Below are positions 1-6,874 of a DNA stretch of 6,874 nucleotides, one piece after another. The stretch is from contig JAFGOJ010000373.1 in assembly GCA_016926575.1 (NCBI GenBank), positions 1 through 6,874 on the forward strand, given 5' to 3'. Within the stretch, counting starts at the first letter, position 1; every line of letters starts with the position of its first letter. The notes under the pieces are model-generated. The model was not told where the DNA came from, did no database searches, and saw only the letters and a program-made list of their open reading frames with translations. This stretch comes from Anaerolineae bacterium (GTDB lineage: Bacteria > Chloroflexota > Anaerolineae > B4-G1 > DUEL01). The translations under genes were made by a program, and so were the position numbers.

Positions 1-1
1 A

Positions 2-1570
2 CTGCGCGCCGCCGCCGAAGCCGAGGCCGAGCTGCGCGTGGCCGAGATCACCGGCCGCGCCCCACAGCGCCCGCCCGCGCCCGAACCTGAACCGGAAATC
101 GAGCTCGAACTGCCCTCCCTGTTCGAGGAAACGGTCGCGCCGGAGCCCGAACCGGAACTGGAGCTGGAGCTGCCCGCGCTGTTCGAAGAGGAGGAAGAGG
201 AAGGCGCGCTGCCGCCCTGGCTGGTCAGCGCTGCACCGGAAGCGGAGGAACCGGCAGTCGCAGCCACAGACCTGCCGCCGTGGTTGGTCGGTTCTGAGTT
301 GGAAAGCGCCGAACCAGAGATGGAAACGGCCGATTTCGATCTGGAATTCGCCGACTTGCTCGGCGAAGGCGAAATCCTGGCCGAATTGGCGGGGGTGCTG
401 CAAGGCCACGAGGAATTGATCGGAGACAATCTCGAGGATACCCTCGCGGCGCTCCGGGCACACGGCCTTTTGGAAGACGAGGACCTCTCCGAATGGATGG
501 GGACGTTGGAGATTGCCGAAGCGGAAGAGGAAGTGGCGGCACAAGCCGATCCCTTCGCGGCGCTGGACGGAATGTTCTTCGACGAGTTGACGCCCATCGC
601 CGAAGTGGAGCCCGCCGAGGATGTGGACACCTGGCTGTCTGAATTCGAGCTGCTGACGGCTGCCGACGAAGCTACACCGACGCCCGAAACGGTCGGCGCG
701 GAACCGGAGATGGCCGCCGCGCCGCTTGCGGCCGTCGACGTCGAAGAGCCGGCCGAGATACTCCCTGCGGACGGCGTCGAAGAGCCGGTTGAGGCGCTTC
801 TCGAAGAAGAAGTCGAGGAGCCGGTGTCCATCGAAGCGCTGCTGGAAGACTCGGAGGAGTACTTCGGTTGGACCGCAATCGACGAGGGGATCACGTTCGA
901 CGACACGCTCGACGCTATGACAGCCGAAGCGCGGCCTCTGGAGACCGGGTTCGGCTGGGTTGGGCTCGAAGAAGAGGCCATGCTGGTGGAAGAGGAACCG
1001 GAGGAGGAGCCCGTCTTGGACGTGGAAAGCTTCTCTATCGCTGACGACGGGTTTGGCTGGATGGCCTTCGAACCTGCAGCCGAGGCCGAGGAGAAGCCGG
1101 CCGTCAAGCCAGAAGCGCCCACGCCGGCAGAAAAGCGCGCAGAACCGCTGAGCCTCTCCGCAGCCGCGGCGGCAATCGCTGCCCCGCGCGCCAAGGCTGC
1201 GCCGGCAGTGGCCCCGGCCGTCGCAGAAGCACCGCCTACCCCGGTGGTACGGGAGCTCACCCCCGAAGAGTTGGAGCACCTGGACGCGCTGCGCGCACAA
1301 GTGCGCGAAGAGCCGCGCGACTTCGACACCTGGTTGACATTGGCACGCGAGCTGTGGCAGGTCGAAATCTACGACGAAGCACTCGACGCATACTCCGAGC
1401 TGCTCAACGCGGGACAATTGGTCGAAAACGTCGTGGACGACATGGAAACGCACTGTTCGAACAATGCCTGTCGACCCAACATGCTGCGCGTACTGGGAGA
1501 CGCTTACATGCGCGTGGGACGAACCGAAGACGCGCTGCACGCCTATCAGGACGCGTTGAGGCGGCTGTGA
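2..1570 (+). CDS. Acidic repeat-rich protein with C-terminal TPR-like helices (5' end outside window)
   Basis: The specific function is not recognised. The frame is open to the left edge, so the gene most likely starts upstream; GTG at 38 is only the first possible start inside the window and has no ribosome binding site. Counting that GTG as residue 1, the first 350 residues are extremely rich in Glu, Ala and Pro and contain short repeats: a 17-residue unit at 15-31 and 35-51, LPPWLV at 58-63 and 79-84, a 12-residue unit starting VEEP at 235, 247 and 259, and FGW at 276-278, 305-307 and 339-341. An Ala/Pro linker (about 372-402) leads to TPR-like helices at about 407-460 and 480-510, with Ala, Leu and Tyr spaced as in the TPR consensus (for example LGDAYMRVGRTEDALHAYQ). 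No signal peptide or membrane segment is seen, though the true N-terminus is missing. A cytosolic scaffold or adaptor is likely from TPR family behaviour. The real-gene call is strong because a 1.5-kb frame has coherent protein repeats; the role is inference. Confidence 0.8.
   Translation: MRAAAEAEAELRVAEITGRAPQRPPAPEPEPEIELELPSLFEETVAPEPEPELELELPALFEEEEEEGALPPWLVSAAPEAEEPAVAATDLPPWLVGSELESAEPEMETADFDLEFADLLGEGEILAELAGVLQGHEELIGDNLEDTLAALRAHGLLEDEDLSEWMGTLEIAEAEEEVAAQADPFAALDGMFFDELTPIAEVEPAEDVDTWLSEFELLTAADEATPTPETVGAEPEMAAAPLAAVDVEEPAEILPADGVEEPVEALLEEEVEEPVSIEALLEDSEEYFGWTAIDEGITFDDTLDAMTAEARPLETGFGWVGLEEEAMLVEEEPEEEPVLDVESFSIADDGFGWMAFEPAAEAEEKPAVKPEAPTPAEKRAEPLSLSAAAAAIAAPRAKAAPAVAPAVAEAPPTPVVRELTPEELEHLDALRAQVREEPRDFDTWLTLARELWQVEIYDEALDAYSELLNAGQLVENVVDDMETHCSNNACRPNMLRVLGDAYMRVGRTEDALHAYQDALRRL
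80..190 (+). repeat. 60-bp-period tandem repeat inside the acidic TPR gene
   Basis: Two copies of a 51-bp unit lie at 80-130 and 140-190. They encode nearly identical 17-residue segments beginning PEPEPE and ending LFEE, differing at only two residues (I/L and S/A). The codons differ more than the protein, so the copies are old enough to have drifted silently, which suggests the peptide is under selection. Confidence 0.8.
740..847 (+). repeat. 36-bp tandem repeat (three units) inside the acidic TPR gene
   Basis: Three consecutive 36-bp units start at 740, 776 and 812. Each opens with a GTCGARGAGCCGG-like stretch encoding VEEP, followed by eight more divergent, mostly acidic or hydrophobic residues. 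The exact 12-residue spacing points to tandem duplication followed by divergence at the ends of the units. Confidence 0.7.
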
Positions 1571-1594
1571 GCCGTCGTTTCCTGCGCTGAACAC

Positions 1595-1624
1595 TGGGCG
1601 GGGGGCACCCCCGCCCATTTCTTT
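1595..1624 (+). terminator. Rho-independent terminator after the TPR gene, just upstream of ndk
   Basis: A perfect 10-bp stem pairs 1595-1604 with 1608-1617 around a three-base loop (GCA), followed at once by TTTCTTT (1618-1624). It begins 24 bp after the stop of the acidic TPR gene and is well formed for an intrinsic terminator on the plus strand. It ends only two bases before the ndk Shine-Dalgarno sequence, so an ndk transcript must either read through it or start upstream and carry the hairpin in its leader. Confidence 0.85.
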
Positions 1625-1626
1625 GA

Positions 1627-1632
1627 AAGGAG
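1627..1632 (+). promoter_or_regulatory. Ribosome binding site of ndk
   Basis: AAGGAG lies 13 bases before the ATG at 1646, separated by an A-rich spacer. The spacing is long but the match to the 16S anti-Shine-Dalgarno is good, and no other purine-rich site is closer. Confidence 0.65.
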
Positions 1633-1645
1633 TCACAAAAAAAGA

Positions 1646-2095
1646 ATGGAACGTACACTGATCATCGTCAAACCCGACGGCGTGCAACGTGGGCTGATCG
1701 GCGAAATCATCACCCGTTTCGAGCGTCGCGGCATGCGCATTGCGGCGCTCAAGATGATCCAGATCACGCCGGAATTGGCCGAACGCCATTACGCAGTCCA
1801 CAAAGGGAAGCCTTTCTACCCGGGGTTGATCAACTACATCACGTCGGGGCCGGTCGTCGTGATGGTACTCGAAGGAAACGGCGCGATCGAGGTCGCGCGG
1901 CAGACTATGGGAGCGACGCGGCCGGCCGAGGCGGCCCCCGGCACGATTCGCGCCGATTTCGGGCTCGAGGTGGGGCGCAACCTGGTACACGGCTCCGACG
2001 GCCCAGAGACGGCGGCTGTCGAAGTCGCACTGTTCTTCACCGAGGCGGAGCTTCTGTCCTACTCCCGCGACACCGACCGCTGGATTTTCGAGTAG
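1646..2095 (+). CDS. ndk: Nucleoside diphosphate kinase
   Basis: The enzyme transfers the gamma phosphate of ATP to nucleoside diphosphates by a phospho-histidine ping-pong mechanism, balancing cytosolic (d)NTP pools. At 149 residues it has the usual length of bacterial Ndk. It opens with the typical ERTLIIVKPDGVQRGLIGE. The residues known in the family to form the active site are all present at their usual places: Lys9, Phe57, Arg85, Thr91, Arg102, Asn112 and the phosphorylated His115 within RNLVHGSDG. The C-terminus has the expected Tyr and Trp-Ile pattern. A clear ATG with an upstream AAGGAG supports the start. It stands between two unrelated genes, downstream of a terminator hairpin and followed by a second hairpin, so it may be expressed as a single gene. 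Nothing is unusual in the protein. Confidence 0.98.
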   Translation: MERTLIIVKPDGVQRGLIGEIITRFERRGMRIAALKMIQITPELAERHYAVHKGKPFYPGLINYITSGPVVVMVLEGNGAIEVARQTMGATRPAEAAPGTIRADFGLEVGRNLVHGSDGPETAAVEVALFFTEAELLSYSRDTDRWIFE

Positions 2096-2098
2096 AAC

Positions 2099-2115
2099 GT
2101 GGCCCTACGGGCCAC
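2099..2115 (+). terminator. Hairpin after ndk, possible terminator without U tract
   Basis: GTGGCCC (2099-2105) pairs perfectly with GGGCCAC (2109-2115) around a TAC loop, three bases after the ndk stop codon. The position fits a terminator or 3'-end stabilising hairpin, but no T run follows (AACCATCAAC), so intrinsic termination is uncertain. Confidence 0.4.
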
Positions 2116-2141
2116 AACCATCAACGAAAACTGCAGCGTTT

Positions 2142-2188
2142 CGCCCTGACCCCGCCCCCAGGCGGCGGGCGGGGGAGAGGTGAGGGCG
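2142..2188. repeat. GC-rich imperfect palindrome in the ndk-kinase intergenic region
   Basis: The outer arms CGCCCT (2142-2147) and AGGGCG (2183-2188) and the inner arms CCCCGCCC (2150-2157) and GGGCGGGG (2167-2174) are each perfectly complementary, with an unequal internal loop between them and a nine-base apical loop. It looks like a REP-type intergenic palindrome or a large mRNA hairpin ahead of the kinase gene. Which of these it is cannot be decided from one copy. Confidence 0.5.
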
Positions 2189-2223
2189 GCGTGCTTATTT
2201 TCGCAAGAGTTCGCGCTACCCTC

Positions 2224-2229
2224 AGGAGG
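2224..2229 (+). promoter_or_regulatory. Ribosome binding site that sets the kinase start
   Basis: A perfect AGGAGG is followed four bases later by ATG at 2234. An in-frame GTG at 2180 lies within the intergenic palindrome and would add 18 residues unlike any kinase N-terminus, so 2234 is the better start. Confidence 0.85.
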
Positions 2230-2233
2230 CACA

Positions 2234-4195
2234 ATGTTGAGTGAAAGCGCTGTGCTACAGGAGCGTTATCGCGTCGTCGCGCCGTTGCGACAGGGCGGAA
2301 TGGGCGCGGTCTACCAGGCGTGGGACACGCGGCTGGGCATCCCGGTGGCGCTCAAGGAGATGCTGCCCCAACCCGGCCTTGACGCGGACACACTCGACCA
2401 ACTGCGACAACAGTTCCAAGAGGAAGCGAAGACCCTGGCCCGCCTGAACCATCCACACCTGGTGCGGGTGATCGACTATTTCCAGGAGGCCGGAAACGCC
2501 TACCTGGTGATGGATTTCATCGCCGGGGAAGGGCTGGACGAGCGGATCGCCCGCGATGGCGCGCTGCCGGAGAGCGCAGTGCTGGAGTGGGGCCAACAGT
2601 TGTTGGACGCGCTGGCGTACTGCCACGATCAGGGCATCATCCACCGGGACGTCAAGCCGCAGAACGTGATTCTCCGCCCCGACGGGCGGGCGGTGCTGGT
2701 CGATTTCGGATTGCTGAAGCTGTGGGACCCCGGCGATCCGCGCACGAAGACGGCTATGCGCGGCATGGGCACGCCGGAGTACGCCCCGCCGGAACAGTAT
2801 GACATCGGCGGCAGCCACACCGACCCACGCACCGACGTGTACAGCCTGGGCGCGACGCTCTACCACGCACTGACCGGCCAGGCTCCACCGACGGCCACGC
2901 AGCGCATCGCCGGGGTGAGCGATTTCCACACCCCACGGCAGCTCAATCCGGTCGTCTCCCCCACCACGGAAGTGGCGCTGCTGAAGGCGCTGGCATTGAA
3001 AGTGAACGAGCGCTTCGAAACGGCCCGCCAGATGGCGGCGGCGCTGGCTCCTGCACCGCCACAAGCTATGGCACCGCTCGCGCAACCGACACGGGTACTA
3101 CCGGAGACGCAGGCCGCCGCAGAACCGCGCACAGGCGTGCCGCGCTGGGTGTGGGTAGCGGCCGGCCTGCTTGGAGTGGGGATAGTGATCGTCGCGCTGC
3201 TCGCGGCAACAGGGACGTTCGGTGGCGGCGGGAGTGATCAGCCGGTGGTCTATGCGACAGAAGCCCCCGCAACAACCGAGGTGCGCGTTGAGCCGACGAC
3301 AGCACCCGAGTCGACGCCCCGGCCACCCGAACCGACGCCCGTTCCGCAACCCGCCTTCGAGGTCGTGCCCACAGCACCTTCTCCCTATGAGGGGCTGAAC
3401 GCCCTGGGATATTTGGGGTTCAACGCATCCCGCCCCCCCTTCGACGATGTGCGCGTACGGCGGGCCTTCGCCGCAGCTACCGACCGCGAGGCGTTGGCCG
3501 CCATCAGCCGCGAGGCCTTCCCCGCAGTCGAATTCTACCCGGCCACCACGATGAGTTCGCCGGACGTGATCGGCGCGAACCTGTACAGGCGGATCGGGCA
3601 GCCCTTCGAGCCCGACCTGGCGCGCGAGCTGCTGGCAGCCGCCGGTTACCCCAACGGCGCGGGATTCCCCCCCATCGACCTGTGGTTCTCTCAGACCGGG
3701 AATGGCTCCAACGAGGCACGCGCCGAGTTCCTGCGCACTCAGTGGGGCGACATCCTGGGCGTCGAGGTCATTGTACACATCGAACCCAGAGAGGTTCACA
3801 CCGAAGTCGTGCTCAACGACCCACCCCACATCTGGTACATGGGCTGGCTCGTCGATTACGTCGACCCTCAGAGCGTGCTCCACGACGCGATTTGCGGCGG
3901 GTACAATCCCGATTTCTATACGCAAGAGACGCACACTGCCATCATCGAGGCCATCATCGGCGCACCCAACGATGCCGAACGGCGGGAGCACATCGCCGAG
4001 TACAGCGCTCAAGCCTGCACCTATTGGGCGCCCACCCGGTTCAGGTGGCGCAACCCCGAATACGACGCGCTGCTCGAAGCGGCACTGTTAGAACCCGATG
4101 CAAACGTGCGGCGGGCCACCTACATCGAGGCGGAGCAGATTCTGTGCGGGGTCGACGTGGCGGTGATTCCGCTGTATCATTACCATCTGGAGTGA
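2234..4195 (+). CDS. Transmembrane Ser/Thr protein kinase fused to the C-terminal half of a family-5 solute-binding protein
   Basis: The 653-residue protein has four parts. Residues 12-272 form a Hanks-type kinase: glycine loop RQGGMGAVY (19-27), ATP-binding Lys41 in VALKE, helix-C Glu64, catalytic HRDVKPQN with Asp139, Lys141 and Asn144, DFG at 157-159, and the GTPEYAPPEQ segment at 179-188. All catalytic residues are present, so it should be active; the first loop glycine is replaced by Arg19. A single membrane helix spans about 304-326, and a Thr/Pro/Glu-rich linker covers about 338-385. Residues 386-653 match the second half of SBP_bac_5 proteins (OppA/DppA/MppA family): PPFDDVRVRRAFAAATDREAL (from 401), LLAAAGYPNG, GWLVDYVDPQ and a terminal NPEYDALLEAALL...IPLYHY. 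The N-terminal lobe is missing. Kinase inside and ligand-binding-like domain outside implies a sensor; the ligand is unknown. The GH3 lipoprotein follows after 30 bases and is probably co-transcribed. The kinase call is near certain and the SBP call strong. Confidence 0.93.
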   Translation: MLSESAVLQERYRVVAPLRQGGMGAVYQAWDTRLGIPVALKEMLPQPGLDADTLDQLRQQFQEEAKTLARLNHPHLVRVIDYFQEAGNAYLVMDFIAGEGLDERIARDGALPESAVLEWGQQLLDALAYCHDQGIIHRDVKPQNVILRPDGRAVLVDFGLLKLWDPGDPRTKTAMRGMGTPEYAPPEQYDIGGSHTDPRTDVYSLGATLYHALTGQAPPTATQRIAGVSDFHTPRQLNPVVSPTTEVALLKALALKVNERFETARQMAAALAPAPPQAMAPLAQPTRVLPETQAAAEPRTGVPRWVWVAAGLLGVGIVIVALLAATGTFGGGGSDQPVVYATEAPATTEVRVEPTTAPESTPRPPEPTPVPQPAFEVVPTAPSPYEGLNALGYLGFNASRPPFDDVRVRRAFAAATDREALAAISREAFPAVEFYPATTMSSPDVIGANLYRRIGQPFEPDLARELLAAAGYPNGAGFPPIDLWFSQTGNGSNEARAEFLRTQWGDILGVEVIVHIEPREVHTEVVLNDPPHIWYMGWLVDYVDPQSVLHDAICGGYNPDFYTQETHTAIIEAIIGAPNDAERREHIAEYSAQACTYWAPTRFRWRNPEYDALLEAALLEPDANVRRATYIEAEQILCGVDVAVIPLYHYHLE

Positions 4196-4212
4196 TGCGA
4201 AATCTGGATGTT

Positions 4213-4218
4213 GGGAGA
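4213..4218 (+). promoter_or_regulatory. Ribosome binding site favouring the GTG start of the GH3 lipoprotein
   Basis: GGGAGA lies seven bases before GTG at 4226. The alternative ATG at 4208 has no purine-rich site at a suitable distance and would place six residues (MLGEYR) ahead of the signal peptide, so GTG at 4226 is preferred. Confidence 0.65.
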
Positions 4219-4225
4219 ATACCGC

Positions 4226-6028
<1,803 letters not shown>

Positions 6029-6037
6029 CGCGCCCGT

Positions 6038-6727
6038 TTACCCCGCCCCAGTCCGGTACTGGCACGTCTCGCGCATCGTGCAGTAGTCACACGTGCTGCC
6101 TTCTACGCGCACGTCGGCACCGACGCCGATCACCATCGTGAGCGATTTACGCGGCCTCATCATGTAGGTGGGTGGGGAGAGCGACACCCCCACCTGCTGC
6201 GCGTCGAGCAGGGCGAATATCTGCGGCTGCCCCTCTTCGATGGGCCAGCCGACCATCCCCGGGCTGATGGGAATTGTAGCCTGCAAGCCCGCCTCTGCCG
6301 CGCGCATTTCGAAACGCCGGCACGCCAGGTTCGCCAGGGCTTCGACTCCCGCCGAACCGACACCGTCCAGCGCCAGCCCGTCGATGATGTTGGTGGACGA
6401 GAGCTCGGCGGCGGCCTGCTCCAGTCGCTCGCCGATGGTGCAGAGCATCACCACGACCGTGTCTGCGGCGGCCAGGTGCTGAGCCACCAACTCTCCTTGC
6501 AACACACCCCCATCAACGAGGTTCAGCCGTTGGTGCCGCAGCGCCTCGACGCGCATCTCCTGGTACAGCACCTGCGGGTCGAGCAGCGGCACGCCGATCC
6601 GCAGGGCCTTTTCGGCCGTCTCCACCAGCTTCGGACTGCGCGCGCGGACCTTCTCCGGATCGGCACCCTGTCCGCGCAGCACCTGGTCGGCGGTCAACGT
6701 CAAATCAAAATCTGTCAACAACGGCAT
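6038..6727 (-). CDS. Methionine synthase activation-domain-like protein, stand-alone
   Basis: The 229-residue protein resembles the cobalamin-dependent methionine synthase reactivation domain (Met_synt_B12 family), which in MetH binds S-adenosylmethionine and helps re-methylate inactive cob(II)alamin. Free-standing versions are known, for example Thermotoga maritima TM0269. Visible family features are ALRHQRLNL, the LCTIGERLEQ strand-helix (95-104), NIIDGLALDGVGSAGVEAL (113-131), the SPGMVGWPIEEGQ loop (155-167) corresponding to the SPGY region of MetH, and a PRKSLTMVIG strand (192-201). The C-terminus carries Cys213, Cys216 and Cys222 (CxxCx5C), absent from the MetH domain and suggestive of a metal or Fe-S site. 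No membrane segment or signal peptide is seen. ATG at 6727 follows AAGGAGG with eight bases between, a strong start. It converges on the GH3 gene with a 9-bp gap. It could serve methionine synthase or another corrinoid methyltransferase; no partner gene lies in the window. Confidence 0.82.
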   Translation of the reverse strand: MPLLTDFDLTLTADQVLRGQGADPEKVRARSPKLVETAEKALRIGVPLLDPQVLYQEMRVEALRHQRLNLVDGGVLQGELVAQHLAAADTVVVMLCTIGERLEQAAAELSSTNIIDGLALDGVGSAGVEALANLACRRFEMRAAEAGLQATIPISPGMVGWPIEEGQPQIFALLDAQQVGVSLSPPTYMMRPRKSLTMVIGVGADVRVEGSTCDYCTMRETCQYRTGAG

Positions 6728-6735
6728 CTTTGCAG

Positions 6736-6742
6736 CCTCCTT
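6736..6742 (-). promoter_or_regulatory. Ribosome binding site of the methionine synthase activation-like gene
   Basis: On the minus strand AAGGAGG stands eight bases before the ATG at 6727-6725, an ideal Shine-Dalgarno sequence and spacing that fixes the start codon. Confidence 0.88.
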
Positions 6743-6759
6743 GGTCTGTTCACGCTCCT

Positions 6760-6789
6760 ATTTTACCCGCAAAGTCCATTTTGGGGTAA
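6760..6789 (-). promoter_or_regulatory. Candidate sigma-70-type promoter for the methionine synthase activation-like gene
   Basis: On the minus strand a TAAAAT (6765-6760) resembles a -10 box, with a poor -35 candidate TTACCC (6789-6784) 18 bases upstream. Transcription would start near 6753, giving a leader of about 25 bases. The surrounding 6743-6820 stretch is the most AT-rich in the window, as expected of a promoter, but the -35 match is weak. Confidence 0.35.
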
Positions 6790-6819
6790 CTACTTCGAAA
6801 ATAGCCCAAGGTTTTGTAG

Positions 6820-6838
6820 GGCGGGTTTCAAACCCGCC
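6820..6838. repeat. Perfect palindrome, REP-like intergenic repeat
   Basis: GGCGGGTTT (6820-6828) and AAACCCGCC (6830-6838) are perfect inverted copies around a single C. The flanks TGTAGG and GCCCTC continue the GTAGGGCGGG... pattern seen in short palindromic repeats scattered through many bacterial genomes. It is either a dispersed repeat or a bidirectional hairpin at a gene end beyond the window; only one copy is seen here. Confidence 0.55.
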
Positions 6839-6862
6839 GCCCTCGGTTAACAATGCCTTGCA

Positions 6863-6874
6863 GGGGCTCCGCCC
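6863..6874. repeat. Probable second palindrome cut by the window edge
   Basis: GGGC (6864-6867), TCC, GCCC (6871-6874) form a short inverted repeat that ends exactly at the window boundary and could extend outward, since the bases before it (TTGCAG) would pair with CTGCAA. Its full length cannot be judged here. Confidence 0.3.

Noticed and set aside
740..847. Periodic repeats considered as a CRISPR-like array
   Set aside because: The repeats are directly adjacent with no spacers, lie in frame within a coding region, and translate to a coherent acidic 12-residue unit.
2180..2233. GTG at 2180 as kinase start
   Set aside because: It lies within the intergenic palindrome, lacks a proper ribosome binding site, and adds residues unrelated to kinases. 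ATG 2234 has a perfect AGGAGG.
2255..3085. 276-codon open frame on the minus strand opposite the kinase domain
   Set aside because: It lies antisense to a well-conserved catalytic kinase domain. The predicted protein is Arg/His/Gln-rich without recognisable motifs.
3098..4012. 304-codon open frame on the minus strand opposite the kinase gene
   Set aside because: It is an antisense shadow of the solute-binding-like coding region, which has clear family motifs on the plus strand. GC-rich codon use leaves long open antisense frames, and its translation shows no recognisable domain.
4208..4225. ATG at 4208 as start of the GH3 lipoprotein
   Set aside because: It has no suitable Shine-Dalgarno sequence and puts an acidic residue ahead of the lipoprotein signal peptide. 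GTG 4226 has GGGAGA at good spacing and gives a standard signal peptide.
6048..6062. CCAGT/ACTGG hairpin as a terminator for the converging genes
   Set aside because: The stem is only five base pairs, has no T run on either strand, and lies inside the coding sequence of the minus-strand gene. No convincing terminator is seen in the 9-bp gap.

Overview
The window is GC-rich bacterial DNA with five protein-coding genes. No RNA gene, CRISPR array, integrase or insertion sequence is visible. The style of the proteins suggests a Chloroflexota bacterium of the Anaerolineae type. Signs of this are a Ser/Thr kinase with Thr/Pro-rich outer linker, a lipoprotein on a Thr/Pro-rich stalk, an acidic TPR protein with short Trp-containing repeats, and a free-standing methionine-synthase-activation-like protein. 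This assignment is an inference from protein style and has not been tested by any search.

Layout. Positions 2-1570 (+) hold the 3' part of a very acidic, repeat-rich protein ending in TPR-like helices; its reading frame is open to the left edge. A strong intrinsic-terminator-like hairpin (1595-1624) separates it from ndk (1646-2095, +), a complete nucleoside diphosphate kinase. A 138-bp intergenic region follows, carrying two GC-rich palindromes. Next comes 2234-4195 (+), a transmembrane Ser/Thr kinase whose outer part is the C-terminal half of a family-5 (oligopeptide/dipeptide) solute-binding protein. Thirty bases later, probably in the same transcript, is 4226-6028 (+), a lipoprotein glycoside hydrolase of family GH3 with the NagZ signature. 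Converging on it with a 9-bp gap is 6038-6727 (-), a protein resembling the MetH reactivation domain with a cysteine-rich C-terminus. The right edge (6728-6874) contains the start signals of that gene and palindromic repeat-like DNA.

How the genes may work together. The kinase and the GH3 lipoprotein form the most suggestive pair: one has a peptide-binding-like domain outside the membrane wired to a cytosolic kinase, the other probably cleaves peptidoglycan fragments at the cell surface. A muropeptide- or peptide-sensing module is a reasonable hypothesis, comparable in logic to PASTA kinases but with a different sensor. The sequence alone does not prove it. ndk and the methionine-synthase-related gene are housekeeping functions with no obvious link to that pair.
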